Source: Diadema setosum (taxonomy: Eukaryota > Echinodermata > Echinoidea > Diadematoida > Diadematidae). Taken from it: a DNA stretch of 64,000 bases. The notes below the pieces were generated by a model that did no database searches, was not told the DNA's origin, and was given only the letters and a program-made list of their open reading frames with translations. Of the stretch, positions 1-13,107 are shown piece after piece (positions within the stretch are counted from its first letter, which is position 1; every line of letters begins with the position of its first letter). The DNA is taken from positions 24,180,603-24,244,602 of the forward strand of contig CM067067.1 of assembly GCA_033980235.1 (NCBI GenBank), written 5' to 3'. The position numbers and the translations under genes were made by a program.

Positions 1-340
1 AGGGTACCAGTAGCAAATCATCCTGACCTGACATGAAGATACCTTGAACAATATCCAAGATACAGAGAAAAAAAGTAAAATTTTAACATTTTCACTTGAC
101 CTTTTCACATTTGACCTTAACCTTAGGACCCCAAACTTTTACCAGTGAATTTTAATTGGGTAATACCTGTATACACTAAGTTTCAAGAAAATATCTTTAG
201 GCATTGCAGAGATATGAGGGAAATAGTGAAATTTTAAGCATTTGACCTCGACCTTTTGACTTTTGACCTTGAGCATGTGCACCCAAAAGTTGATCGGCAG
301 AAATTCACCCCCAATACACATACATGCTAAATTTCAGGTT

Positions 341-371
<31 letters not shown>

Positions 372-478
372 TTACGCTCTCCACAAAATTCATTACGGAC
401 GGAGAGAAGGACGGACGGAAGGACGGACAACCCGAAAACGTAATGCCTCCGGCACCACTTCTTGGCGGAGGCATACAA
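1..478. repeat. TGACCTT-rich interspersed repeat with GGCGGAGGCAT end
   Basis: The stretch repeats TGACCTT/TTTTGACC-like words, has a poly-T run at about 343-371, then a GGACGGA microrepeat and a GC-rich end with GCCTCCGGCACC and GGCGGAGGCAT. The two GC words are inverted relative to each other, which suggests a small hairpin terminus. Similar composite repeats occur in marine invertebrate genomes; that is from memory and not checked. The short frames across it are low complexity and not genes. Confidence 0.5.
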
Positions 479-1301
479 AAGAATCTAGATTACATAGGTG
501 AAGTAATCTTTGAAGATATGTAAATATTGATATGTACGGTATTGAAACTGTCGTGTTGATTATCCTTATGGTACGTTACCACTCTCGTGGAATTCACTAA
601 GCTGGGTCCACTTTCTCGATTCGCCCGAAATCGTGGTCTTACTCGCGGACTAATCGTGCTGATCATCACATAATCAAATCTTGATGTCAGTCAAAGACAT
701 TGTGTTGATCGTAGTAATTTTTCGAACAGTCCAATAATTCTTCTACGATCAACACGATTACCACCATAGACCTCAAGATGTGATAAGCCATGATAAGATC
801 ACCACGGTCACTCGTAGACTAAGAATCGATTTGTGGTAGATAGTATACATGTATTAGCATATCGAGACTCGCGACAATGGCAACCTAGTAAAAGTGTTTA
901 ACGTGCAATGTCAATAATCTTTAGGATATCGATCATGCACATTTATAGTTACTCTATCTAAAAAGGACCGGCGGACTAGTAGGGCATGGATATCTGAAAA
1001 CATTGGATGGTGTATTTAATTCATGCATGAGTTGTTATTCCAGCGGAACTTACATGCGCTCTATAAAGTGGATTGCACGTCAGATGCGCCTATAGCAGAT
1101 ACACTTCAAATCATTTTAGCAAATTTATCTAATTATAATAGATTTCTAATTTCTGTGGAAAACATGAAAATATTGTATTCGTTGTGGTTAAACATTTACA
1201 CTCTGAATAATATGTCTAATGTTTAACACATTAGTCATACACAAACATCCTTGAACACAAACACACACAACACAAAAGTATACAAACCTGCATAAATATA
1301 A

Positions 1302-1352
<51 letters not shown>

Positions 1353-2323
1353 CATAGTTATAGTATATACATGCACACATACATACACGCATGCATGGTT
1401 AATGTTCCCTCAGACATTTCCCTCATGTTTTATAGATCCATGGTCTACTTAACCATAACTTTTTTCTCTCTCTCTCATTTTTGTATAATATTGATTATTA
1501 GTCACTCCTAACGGATTTAACAACCAAGTTTACGTTGTATTGCATTTAAATCAACCCATGTGATAAAATTAAGTGCATGAAATCATTTTTTATAAAAAAA
1601 AAAAACCAGAATTTGAAAGCGACTGGATTTGACTTGCAACTATTCGTTTTTATCAATGCCATTCCTTGGTATTTGTAATCTATCTATTAGTTTCTTGGCA
1701 ATAATAAACGTGTGAGCAATATGTTTAAAAACCATCAGGCGAACCACCAAAGAATGAGAACACGTATGTGCGATCTTATCTTGAAAAAATAAATTGATTT
1801 CATGCTATAGAGCATGGTGAGAAATATTTCGCTTGTGCGGTATACATGTAACTCTTATTTCGACATCTAAATAAAGCATTCGAGTTTGATGTTCAATGAA
1901 TGCATTAATGGCGTATTGAATAAATTCACGAAATTCACGACTGAGCTCATTTCCCCAGCATGAATGCCTGTGTGTGATATTGGAAGTGTGAGTATGTGTG
2001 TGAAGATGATCAGAAGAATGAGAGTTGATGAAGAGAAGTTTGATTAATATTGATATGTTGGAAACCCCTATCCAGGTAAGCCCGTTTCGGCCGTCATGAA
2101 ATTACACCTCTCGTAAGGCCTTCATTCTATTTGATGAAAAAAGACGTAAACTAAAAGTGAAGCTGTGTAGATCAAAGGGGATAGCGAATAAAAAATTTAA
2201 TTTGCTTTCATATTCCACAAGATTTAATGATATTTAATCAATAATTTGGATGTAAGAAGTGATAGGGCCTCATACTTGCAATGATTATTATAGTATTACA
2301 CGCGTTACGCAAGTGCGGCCGTT
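479..2323. other. No gene seen; contains (TA)n
   Basis: No convincing exon on either strand. A TA microsatellite occupies about 1306-1353. The rest is AT-rich unique-looking DNA with only short frames lacking homology or splice context. Confidence 0.5.
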
Positions 2324-2851
2324 GACATTACCCTTAAATTTCTGTATAACCGTATTGAACCTTTTCCCTTTAATGTCGTGTAACTTTTAAAGGAATTGGT
2401 GTATTGAATAGCCGCTTTCACATAATAATACTTATTTATGGGGTTTAACTTAAGGAAATTTCCGATGTTATTTGTAAACAGAAATTAAATATATGGAAAA
2501 AACATTACTGAAATCTGTATTTCTTGGGAAAAATGTAAAAAAAAAATCCTTCCTTAGTATTTCATAACAATAACTATTTATTACATAAAACGGGGTATCA
2601 ACTTGTAGGAAATCTAATTCTCTTTAATATGATACCATTTTTATGGTAATTTGATATTCTTAACTAAAGTTATTCAAAAATAATCCGTATCCTAGCAACG
2701 GGCGGCGGCCATCTTAGAAGTATGCAAATTAGACGCACGCGCAACCCTTTTTCCGCTGGCGACAAGCAGATTCGCAAAATACAGGTTCTGACGATCTTCG
2801 AACACATCGTAGATTTTTTTTTGGGGGGGGGGTGCACGGGGACCATTTCTG
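2324..2851 (+). repeat. Direct repeat copy A (~530 bp)
   Basis: This segment is repeated in the same orientation at 3308-3857. Both copies run from GACATTA through CTTTAATGTCGTGTAACTTT and CCTAGCAACGGGCGGCGGCC to a poly-G tract and GTGCACGGGGACC. The copies differ by scattered substitutions and small indels. No coding capacity is seen. Confidence 0.85.
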
Positions 2852-3307
2852 AAGAATAGTAACGCAGTATGGGCCGACATGAACTACACAGATACTTCCC
2901 TTCATTTTGTTATGAAAAAATAAGATAGCCATGTTTCATTTTAAACTCTGAAAGGCCATTTAACAAGTTCTTTATTTCTTAGGGCCTTTAGCATAAGATT
3001 CTTCTTTTTTTTCACTTTAATCTTCCAATAAGAGGAAACTGTCACGTCAAATGTTTTTCTTTAACTTTTTAATATCAGATAAGTTGTGATTTTGGAGGGA
3101 ATCCAAAAAGACAAGAAACTGTTCATATGGGAAGCTGAATGGATTGAGTTTGGTAACACAGAATAGAAGCTAACATTTTTATTTCATATAAGGTATAGAA
3201 AGTGTAATTTTTCTTTCTTTCTTCGCCGATTTCGATGAGATTTGATCAATAGATAGCAGTGATCTACAACAAATCCCAGATACAGAACCTACGCAATTGC
3301 GCGCGGA

Positions 3308-3857
3308 GACATTATAACCCTTAAAATAATATTGCTGTAAAACCTATTGAACCTTATCCCCTTTAATGTCGTGTAACTTTTAAAGGAATTGGTGTATTGG
3401 AAAGCCGTTTTCACATAATAATAGTTATGATTGGGGAATAATTTTAGGAAATTTCAAATGTTATTTGTAAATGCATATTAGATGTATGGAAAAGAACATT
3501 ATAACCAAATTCCGTACCTTTTTAGAAAAATGCTAAAAAACATAATTCCTTCCTTAATATTTCATGACAACAACTATTTATCCCATCAAATGGGGTATCA
3601 GCTTGTAGGAAATTTAATTCTCTTCAAAATGATACCATTTTTATGGTAATTTGTTATTCCTAACTAAAGTTATTCAAAAATAATCCGTCTCCTAGCAACG
3701 GGCGGCGGCCATCTTCGAAATATGCAAATAAGACGCGCGCGCAACCTTTTTTTCCGCTGGCGACAACCGGATTCGGAAAATACAGGTTCTGACGATCTTC
3801 GAACATATCGTAGAATTTTGTTTTAGGGGGGGGGGGGGTGCACGGGGACCCTTTCTG
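3308..3857 (+). repeat. Direct repeat copy B (~550 bp)
   Basis: Second copy of the 2324-2851 segment, about 0.98 kb downstream in the same orientation. Its terminal G tract is longer and several bases differ, so the copies have diverged. It could be two insertions of one unknown mobile element or a segmental duplication; no clear terminal repeats distinguish these. Confidence 0.85.
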
Positions 3858-4000
3858 GCTGCTAGACTAAATGTGCATGACTGCGTTTTCCTTGCATGTT
3901 GGCCTACGTATCATAAACTCCAGCATGACAACCAGCCCATTTCATGACACCTTTGCATATGAAAGCAGTTGATGGATATTGACATTGAGCAGAGAAAGCG

Positions 4001-4525
4001 CGGTGCTTCATAACTTTATTTGACCACTTGCCCGGTCGGGCAAGCAGATTTTCAAATTTGCAGTGAAACACTTGCCCGAATATCAATTTTACTTGCTCGA
4101 AACGAAAATCCAAAAATAAGAAAATAATGCAGAAAATAATTATTGTAAGCAAGGGCTTAATAGAACAATCAGTTGAATGAACAGCACACATTGATTCGCA
4201 CGCTTGAAAACAATGGAGTTACAAACTTGGTCTGATCCAGTGTTGCCGTTGCATTGCATTGGGGCTTCTTCACATATGTGTTTGAAAGTTGCTAAAATAA
4301 GATATAAAGTGTGCCGCATCACTAAACAGCAATTATCTTTGGGCTTCTGTATGGTTGACTTTGTGTTTTTGTTGGGGGAAATAAGTGAAAAAGAGGTGGC
4401 TTCAATACTCTTTGCTTGCCCAATTCGGGCAAGCATTAATTTTGTTCTCATTGCTCAAAAACACTTGCCCGAATTTGATTTTCACTTGCCCCAGGCAATC
4501 GGGCAAGTGCTTATATAGCACCCTG
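4001..4525. repeat. Fold-back element with CACTTGCCCG motifs
   Basis: Inverted arms at about 4001-4110 and 4415-4525 share ACTTGCCCGA, GGGCAAGCA and an outer GGTGCT(T/A) sequence (AGCACCCTGA at the right end). The central ~300 bp is unrelated filler. It looks like a non-autonomous DNA transposon of unknown superfamily. Confidence 0.65.
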
Positions 4526-4736
4526 AGATAAAAAGGCGTAATCTTGAATATTTTCTGTGGGGATAAAGAGTCCCTCGAGCTAGTTATTACGCCACCTGAC
4601 AGACAGACAAGCAAAGGAGGAGATCGAGGAGGAGGACGGGAGAGGCGGAAGAATGTAAAAAAAAAAAAAAAAAAAAAAAGGATGAGGGAGAGAAGTGACG
4701 ACGGAGTTTGATAAAGATTTCAGTGGGTAAACTCAC

Positions 4737-4843
4737 GTGTGGTACAGGTGCCATTAGTGCTGGTCCGCCAGCCGTTACAGCAGCCCAAGACCGATTTCTG
4801 TCGCACCTCGGTTATAATCCTCGTCTCTCTCGTTGTTCCTATT
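4737..4843 (-). CDS. EMI-like cysteine-rich exon of a secreted protein (internal exon)
   Basis: A 107-nt exon on the minus strand. It is preceded by a pyrimidine-rich acceptor (CTCTCTGTCACCTCCAG) and followed by a GTGAGT donor. It encodes ETRIITEVRQKSVLGCCNGW followed by RTSTNGTC and a Thr pair. A CC-x-GW then a spaced Cys is the pattern that closes EMI domains, as in MEGF-type proteins. It enters in phase 2, exactly as the exon at 13631-13752 leaves, and exits in phase 1, the phase typical of EGF-module exons. The next exons would lie to the left; none is visible within 4.7 kb. The exon structure is directly visible. The EMI assignment is inference, because a full EMI domain is longer and a middle exon may be missing. 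Confidence 0.65.
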
Positions 4844-5875
4844 CTGGAGGTGACAGAGAGCAGGAAGTGCGATTTCATCAAGATCAAGAAAATAATATCC
4901 TCTCTTTTTTTTTCCAAACTTTTTATAGTCCTCCATGGACTATTTTATTGTCTCCATTTCAACATAGTACAACTCAAAATATTCAACCATAATCTCTTTT
5001 TTTCTTAACATTTCTCTCGTAAACATTTTACACAATCAAAATTAATGTTGTTTGTGTAAATATCCTCTCTACAATGTCTGCAGGTCTGACAGATTCTCGT
5101 CCCGAATGCTTCGACACACACAGAGAGACATTTTTGTGTGTGTATTGTTTTTGTCAATCTTTTATTTTCTTTTTCTTTTTCATATGGACAATATAAATAT
5201 AAAGATTAACAAGCTCCTTTCTTTGTTGTTTATTTGGACACATGTCAACACAGTGGTGTGCAGACTATGCTAACGGAAGTTTGATATTGTGCTAATGATG
5301 CAATCTGAAGCTATTCTCAAGTTAGTTCCCATTTTAATAAGATTATTCTTGTTTTGTTTTTCTTTCTTTCTTTCTTTCTTTTTTGCACAAAATCTTATCG
5401 CTAGGGTAGTTCGATTACCAGTGTAATACCAGCTGTTATAGAGATAACATTCGGAGCTTCACATTGGCTGTACGGCGGTTTGATTCGTGGCTTCGCCCTC
5501 TTTTTATCTCCATGTTTTATGTTGCTCCATCATAGCGAGGTGTTAAGTTGCCACTTGGTGGCGCTTTGTGCAAAACTGACAGTACATCATGCAGGACATA
5601 GCACTGTGAAGTTCCAATACCGCTAAACAATGCAATCGACATTTTTTTTTTCCAGAGACTCTTATTATTTACGTAGATCTAAGACAATGTGTTTTGTATT
5701 GGAATTTGTTATTTTGTTTGTTTATTTACTTATTTTGTTTTTTTTTGGAAAAGAAAAAACTAACTAAAAACAAAATCGAAGGCAAAAATAGTTGAAACGC
5801 CAGTTTTAGCAGGATTGAAATGATATTTGGGTATATTTAAGTCGGAAGCACAAATTACACCTTCTTGTTCAAGGA

Positions 5876-6003
5876 CTAAAAGTAGATATCCACCCCAAAA
5901 ATAAATAAACTTAAAAAGAAAAAGAAGATATTCCCTACAGAACAATGCAAAAATGCAAAAAAAAAAAAAAAGAAATAAGGAAGATATGACAATTTGAAAT
6001 TTC

Positions 6004-6040
<37 letters not shown>

Positions 6041-6484
6041 GGAACACATTTATTGACCAGCCCTTATAAATATCCAAATGATTAAGCAGCTGATGTCATA
6101 CTCACATAATTTTTCATGTATGTTATGTATGAAATTCGGAGAAATAATTAATTTTTAACTAATACCAGTAAAAGAATGTTTTCATACCAAAATATATCAG
6201 AGTTAACATCTGTTCTTTTTTTATTCTAGGTGGTTCCGATTCAGCTGAAATATGACATTTTTGTCATGTCTGTATACGAAATGAATAAGAAATTGTGAGA
6301 GCATGACATCAACTTGCTGATTTGAATATTCATATAACGACTGGTCAAGACTTGAAAATTGAAATCTCAAAATTTCATATCTTCTTTATCTCTTTTCCGA
6401 TTTTTGTTATTTTTGTATCGTTCTGTAGGGAATATTTTCCGTTTTTTAAGTTTATTAATTTTTTTGAGTGGATTTTCTCGTTAA
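5876..6484. mobile_element. TTAA-type MITE, family 2 copy
   Basis: Inverted arms at about 5876-6060 (TATCCACCCCAAAAATAA, GAAGATATTCCCTACAG) and 6340-6484 (CTGTAGGGAATATTTTCC, GAGTGGATTTTCTC) form a long imperfect hairpin. The same family occurs at 12490-13107. The right end stops at the TTAA that also begins the next MITE. It contains no coding capacity. Confidence 0.75.
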
Positions 6485-6871
6485 AGGGACTGTACAGTAC
6501 TGGTTAAGGTGGGGATTCGTGTTTTGAACATCCCTAAGTGAGATAATGAAAAGTCTCTTATGAAATATGAAAGAGCATGTAATTTTAAGAAAGATTCAAC
6601 GTTTATTTGATGAAAATTGGTTTTCAAATGGCTGAGATATCCAAAAAAGTGCTAATAATAAAAGGCGACATGCCACAACTTTATTAGGATCTCTTTGTTT
6701 CACCTTGTTTTTGGATATCTCAGCCATTTCAAAACCGATTTTCTTCGAATAAAATTTTGATACCCCTTAGAACTGCATGCTCTTTGACATCTCATAGAGT
6801 GGTTTCTGAATATCTCGCAAAACGTTAAAAGCTAAATCCTCACCTCGACCAGAACTGTACACACCCTTTAA
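6481..6871. mobile_element. TTAA-type MITE, family 1 copy
   Basis: Starts TTAAAGGGACTGTACAGT and ends ACTGTACACACCCTTTAA, so it has TTAA at both edges and inverted arms. The interior also pairs (GATATCCAAAA and TTTTTGGATATC; ATTTGATGAAAATTGG and its inverse). Related copies lie at 7332, 44521 and 55495. It is a non-autonomous DNA element by structure. Confidence 0.85.
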
Positions 6872-7331
6872 ACGTTGTTGGTGAAAAATGAAAATGCTGT
6901 CGAATGAAATTAATGTTTTTGGAGCTCTGACTGACTGACTGCTTCGTGCGCCATAATATATGTTGAATAAACGGACATTTTTCTATAATCAGGTACATAA
7001 CTTTCCGTTTAAAGGCGCATCACATGTTCAAAATCTACTAAATTCTTATTGTCTCAACTTGTTGACCGGACTCCGTGATATGTTTGAGTTCAAACAGATT
7101 GTCGGAGCTGAAGGGAGTTGACTTTGTGAGTTTATTTATAGTATCTATTTACCTTTTTGCGGATTTATTTTTATTCATATTTTTGGTACGGTTGTTTCCC
7201 ATTTTGTTCACATCTAACAGATTCGATCATGTTTTTCCTCCGATCTGTGCTGTTAAAATTAGGAGGTGCCAATCTAAGGAAGGGAAAAAATCTAAATTTC
7301 TGCTACTTGATGGGCTACTTGATGGGCTAAA

Positions 7332-7614
7332 TTAAAGGGATGGTACAGTTTCAGTTGAGAGGGCAAGGCTTCACTAACTTCCTGCATTCTTTGATGATGA
7401 TTCTTTGAGGTAATGAAAAACCTCTTAATATGGAATATGGAAGAATGTATAATTCTAAGAAGAATTCTAAGTTTATTTGATGAAAATTGGTTTTCAAATG
7501 AAATGGCTGAGATATCCAAAACAAAGCGATCATGTAAAAGATGGGACATTAGGATCGCTTTATTTTTAATTTGTTTTTGTATATCTCAGCCATTTCAAAG
7601 CCGATTTCGTCAAA
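7332..7614. mobile_element. TTAA-type MITE, family 1, right end lost
   Basis: Begins TTAAAGGGATGGTACAGTTT like the other family members and keeps the central hairpin (AAATGGCTGAGATATCC and its inverse). It diverges after the second arm's TCAAATTAAC, so the right terminus is missing or rearranged. Confidence 0.7.
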
Positions 7615-10309
7615 TTAACTTTTCGTTAACTTTTTCGTATTTTCGTTTGCCACTCCTACAACCTTCACCCGATTTCAGCCAAATTTGGTGACTTGACCTA
7701 AAATCTTATTGCACACATTTTGATGTATAATTTAGCTATGTCCGATATTGATGGTTGCCATGGCAACCATAAACTGACAACCATGTTCGTCAGATTTTGC
7801 ATGATTTTCTGTTCTAATTTCAGTTAACAATATAATAGTGGATGAAATTGGGGTTTTCTTGGCTGTGATTTGCTGAAGGACCAAAGGGTGAAGTAATTAT
7901 GGTTGCGAATTACCCTGAAATGGTTTTCTTATTATTTCCTATACTTTCTATATGACATAGGCATCAAACAATAGATATGATAGAAATAATCGAAAATACA
8001 GCATTTTCCAAAGACTACCCTTTTATTTTGTGTTATCTTCACACAAGCTTTGCCTGTAATATCATTTGTTTATCATATCATCAATCTGCAAACTCAAAAT
8101 TTCAATATTTTGGAAATATGAAATGCGATATCAATACACATCCATTCCGAGCAGTACATCATAGGTTTTATATATTTCTTTATATTGTAATGAATAGCGT
8201 CCCCATATGTTGACCTTTAGAAATTTCAACCATAACAAAGAGTGAAGGTCGACTTGCTTTTCCTTTGTGGTAAATATGAAAATGATTGATATAAAATAAA
8301 AACATATATACTGGGGATAAAGAAATAAAAAGAATAAGCATGATTTTAGCATATTGTCTGTGTATTTCTTTATATTTTGGTAAATAGCGCCCTCAGTGGA
8401 TGACCTTTAGAAATTTCAAATGTTGGGTCAAGAAGAGTATGAGTTACTACCCATGTGCTAAATATAACGGCCATACATCATATAATAACGAAGTTATATT
8501 AGGGGGCACAATGTGTCCCACACCCCCTTGGGCCTGGAAGGGATCAAAATAGCTTGGGCTTTATAGGGTTAAGGGGCGATGACTAACTTGGACTTACCTG
8601 TACGTCACACAGCGATACCAGCCACATCTGTCTAGATAGCTCGTGAGTCTTGTTCTTGTGAACTCAACGGTAGATTGGATAGTTTCGCTTTGGTTGGGGG
8701 GGGGGGGGGGGGAAGGAAAGCATAAAGAACAAAGAGTTATCTGACAATGCCCTGATTTGCCCTGAAAGCAATTTCAATCAAGAAGTAGTAGCGAAACATT
8801 TTGGCGGGGCGTCAACTTTTTGAAAGATTGCTTACGCGCAAAACAAACAAACGAACGGAATCAAAACATAACAAACATAAGCACACAAAACGTTTATATA
8901 TCTAAGTGAGTTTAGATGAGTCTTTTCTCACATTAAAACTGCATTTTCTCCGGCTTGCTTTCTGGTCCTGAATAAGGCGCCTAGGTGAGATTTTAATTAG
9001 AAGTCGCCTTTATGCCTATTTATCTAAAACGCAGCGAGTTTCTTCTACAGCAGCCGCCGAAAACATACGTACCGATTAAAAAGAAAAAAAAAATAATAAT
9101 GAGGCGTTTAATCACAAAACGGATCCGTCTAACCATCATCATGGCATTTTTTATTAACAGAGTGAATAATTCTTTATTATTCACAGAATTAAGTGTCTCA
9201 TTTATCAGATCACCAATCAGGAAAATTCGAAGTGCAAGATTAACTGGAAGTTAAAGTATGGTTTTGGGGAGAAAATGAGATGTCAATTTTGGATGTCACA
9301 GGGGAAAAAAAAAAGAAGAAAAAGAAACAGTGATTGGAGACATTTTATGAATTTTCCTTCGTTTCTGTCTTTTCAGATCCATTAGACAGTCTCTTTGCTT
9401 GAGTCTGTTATTGTAGGTGAATGCACGATTATATAACTTGCTGTTCCGGCAGAGTAATATTCCTCCCATGGCTCTCAATACACCCAGTGTAGAAGGTATA
9501 CATGTATACATCAAGTGTTCTTTCCCTTTAGATTATGCACACAAGTAAAACCACAGCTTAGCCGTACCTTATTATGATTATTCATTGTTGTATTACTTAT
9601 ACGTTTTGCTGTACATTGTGTATCGTTATAAAGGCAATGAAGAAAAATATTCTGTGAACAACTTATGTTTATGTAGGTATTATACATGAATGTGCATGTA
9701 CAACCATGATAAAGAAACCAATAAATCAAATAAAATCAAATCAAAAGATAACAGAGTTTGGTTGCCGGAATTTGGTACACTGGAGGAGAGTTCTCCAAGA
9801 TTGTTAACATCAGAGTAGGGGAGAATGAACACTGATGAGAAGAGAGAACAAAGGAACCTCTCTTCACTGCAAGGGGTTATTAGGGGAGTGTTCTGTTGTC
9901 TCAAGCCGATAATGTGCCACCATTCAATTGAAGACCGAGCAGTCTACAGCAGTCACTTCTGAAGTTTGTTTCCATTAGGAAAACGGGGTTTAAAACAGTT
10001 GGTAAGTTCAGCCAATTCATTGTTTCATTAAATTATGTTTAAGCCTTTTCTCAATTTATCAGGGTAGCAACAACTATACAGCAGCTACCATAAGGTGAAA
10101 GTCATGAGTCTCCAAGAATACTCCATCATTATGGATCGTATGGAACTCATGACAAGATAGATTGCAATATTCAATACAGCCTTTTCAGTATACTTTGCTG
10201 TAAACAGATATCTAACATGAAGAGTGAACTAACTCTGTTCGTTTGTTTTAGACAGAGGATACATACATGTAGCTGATCAAACATTATATAGATGATGACT
10301 GGCGGGGGA

Positions 10310-10740
10310 GGGAACATACCGAATGTTCCACCCGAAGGGTTTGTAATGCTATTGAGGGAGGTTATAAGTCCCGAGACGAAGTCAATGGACTTATAGCCTC
10401 CCGAAATAGCATTTCAAACCCTGAGGGTGGAACGTTTGGTACATGTTCCCGACAACAAAAGTCATCATCTGTTATATTATATGGGTTAGTCAAATACGTA
10501 AAATACGTCAACGTCAATCCACCAGCACAACGCACTCGATCGCTCGCTCGCGCAGAGCCAAATTCACTGTGTGCGCGCGGTCCTAGGCCTTCTGTCATAA
10601 GTTACGTGAAAATGTTTTCCCATGGGAGAACATTACAAGAATGTTCGCCCATGGGCGAACATAACGAATGTACCTTCATCACGTGACTGTGTTTAGCCAA
10701 TCACTAACCGGTATTTGACTAACCCATTTAATATTGTAGT
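10310..10740. repeat. Nested inverted repeats with CCCGAAGGGTTTG hairpin
   Basis: An inner hairpin pairs the stretch around 10326-10372 (TTCCACCC..., GCTATTGAGGGAGG) with 10388-10435 (CCTCCCGAAATAGC, GGGTGGAACG). An outer pair, GGGTTAGTCAAATAC at about 10483 and GTATTTGACTAACCC at about 10715, brackets a GC-rich stretch. It looks like an old fold-back element or two overlapping ones; no gene is supported. Confidence 0.6.
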
Positions 10741-10752
10741 ATGGATTTAGAC

Positions 10753-10897
10753 CAGGGGGGGCATTTCATGAAGCATTTTGTCCGACAACTTGTCGGACAA
10801 AATTTGCTTTCAGCCAATCAGATGCAAGGATTTCAGTAGCTTTTAACAGTTTGTCAGACGAAATACCTGACAAAATGCTTCATGAAATGCCCCCCTG
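10753..10897. mobile_element. Short palindromic MITE
   Basis: A 145-bp element with near-perfect ends: CAGGGGGGGCATTTCATGAA on the left and its inverse ending GCCCCCCTG on the right. The arms are about 30 bp and continue into GCATTTTGTC. No coding frame. Confidence 0.8.
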
Positions 10898-12287
10898 CAG
10901 ATTAATGGATAATTCATTGAAGTTTGCTACATGCTCTGATGTAAATAACACATAAGTGACACGTTGTCGAGATGTTGTATGTAACAGTATCATACATTGT
11001 ATTGCATATTCATGATCGATATAAGCTTATAATCGATATACTTGCATGCTGTTTACGAAGGCTCATATTTAGTTCGTATGATATGTTTTGCAGGATAGTC
11101 TGTAGCTTATTGATGCGTGATACATACACAAATATTGAGTTACATATTTACTTGGGTTGAGATACACATTCATTGGAATTGTTACTTACAAGAAATACAT
11201 TTTCACTTTCATATGGTAATTTAATTGCTTTGGTTTATAAATAAATAAAGGTTGTGTATTGAATAAGATATATACAGAATTATATTTGGGCTTATCGTGC
11301 TTATGGCGATGTATACCAAATTCGCAGTAATAATGACAAACCATTAAGCTGTGTAAAGTCACACAACTACACATGTATGCTTCAAGTGTAAATATGTTAT
11401 ATAATATATTTGTAGGATTAGAGAAAGTTGAACAATAGCTATAGCTATGAGTCGATTGGTATAGGAACCTGTATAATTCATTATTTGCTTATTTCAGTAA
11501 ATCGTCTACACGTCATACCGTCAAATGCATCATCGCATAACGTTATCTTCACTTCACGTTGCATCGCCTTGTCAAGTCATGTCAGCATTACCTCTAAAAC
11601 AATTTATGTGAGGCTACGTCACATCGGATGTAACTGTCAATAGAAGTTTATACTGTAGCAGCATCGTTGTAATTTGTGTATGGTAATGATCATTGGGATC
11701 ATCGTCTGACGCTGAATAACAAGAATCCAAGTTCAACGAAATTATGTGCGCTGACTGATTTATTGTTGTTGACGCGTTTGCACAGTGATTAACCCCGGAG
11801 TTAGCAGCTTATGTAGCAGAGGCTACACTTGCCTTCCGCATTTACGACGAAAACTTTAGCAGAAGTATAATTATATTGATATCTATTATGGTACAATATG
11901 ATAATAACACTGATATGCGTTCTGCTTCACCTTTGACTGATCAGATAACACGTAGACTGGCATTTATGATTATGTTAAATTTACCTTCTGTAAAATTTAC
12001 TTTTATTATCCATTACCATATAGGCCTATATACAGCTAGGCCCTATTATAATGTTTAACCCTTTTTCCTGTCATGTTGATACAACTTTTGAGCTGCGCAT
12101 GTTCGTAAAACAGTTGTGAATTCATCAGAAATAATTGCTTGAAAGAGTTCGAAATGCAAATATGACGATATCCCGCTTGGAATTTGTCCGGGAACCGAAT
12201 CAACTGAATTCGGGGTATACTTGAATCATTCCAAAGCGTTTGTATGTGAAGCCAAAGTCCCACTCCACGTTGGGACGAAGCACTGTA

Positions 12288-12444
12288 CAGTGGCGGATCC
12301 AGGGGGAGCGCACCTGGCGCGCTCCCCTTATTTTTGTTAAAACAAAAGAAATAAAACAAAAAATGAGGGAGGGTTACGTGCGCCTCTCTCCCTTTAATTT
12401 TGTAAAGGCGCCTCCCCTTTATGGGATTCCTGGATCCGCCCCTG
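12288..12444. mobile_element. MITE with CAGTGGCGGATCCAGG ends
   Basis: Terminal inverted repeats CAGTGGCGGATCCAGG and CCTGGATCCGCCCCTG enclose 157 bp with inner GC-rich arms (GCGCGCTCCCC, GGCGCCTCCCC). Ends of this kind are widespread in animals and usually attributed to hAT-type elements; that is recalled knowledge. A clean 8-bp target duplication is not seen. Confidence 0.7.
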
Positions 12445-12489
12445 CTATATATTATAGTACGCTCATCTCCAGTGGGCTTGAACCATGAC

Positions 12490-13107
12490 CTTAAAGAAGA
12501 AATCCACCTCAAAATAAATAAATTTCAAAAGAAAGAGAAAATATTCCCTATACAGAATTATACAAAAATGACAAAAATTCGGATAAGAAGTAAAGTAAGG
12601 AAGATATTTCTTGATTAGTCCCTGTTAATATTCAAATGAGCGAGTTGATGATGTTATACCGTCACAATTTTTCTTGTAAGTTATTATAAAGAATTCGGAA
12701 AATTAATGTTATTTTTTAGCTAATACAAGAAAAAGCATGTTCCCATACCAAGATATCATATCAGAGCAAACATCGTTCTTTTTTTTTTCTTTTTTCTTTT
12801 TTTTTTTTTTTTTGGTTATTTTGGCTTCAGACAAGTTTTATATTCAGTACAGCTGATGATATTTTTGTCATTTCTGTGTAAGATGAAATGAATAAGGAAT
12901 GTGAGGGCGTGACATCGTCAACTGACTGATTTTGGATGTTCAAAAGGACTGGTCAAGAAATGTTCCCGAAAATTGTGAAATTTCAAATTGTCATATCTTC
13001 CTCATTTCTTATCTAATTTTTGTCATTTTTGTATCGTTCTGTGGGGAATTTTTTTTTCTCTCTTTCTTTTGAAGTTTTGTTATTTTGGGGTAGGTTTCTT
13101 CTTTAAG
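12490..13107. mobile_element. TTAA-type MITE, family 2, full copy
   Basis: Left end CTTAAAGAAGAAATCCACC and right end GGTAGGTTTCTTCTTTAAG are inverse, each with TTAA. Long imperfect arms include TATTCCCTATACAGAATTAT and its relative GTTCTGTGGGGAA. Same family as 5876-6484. Confidence 0.8.

Noticed and set aside
12036..12512. 158-codon minus frame
   Set aside because: Runs through a GGCGGATCC-ended MITE and unique AT-rich DNA; no domain pattern.
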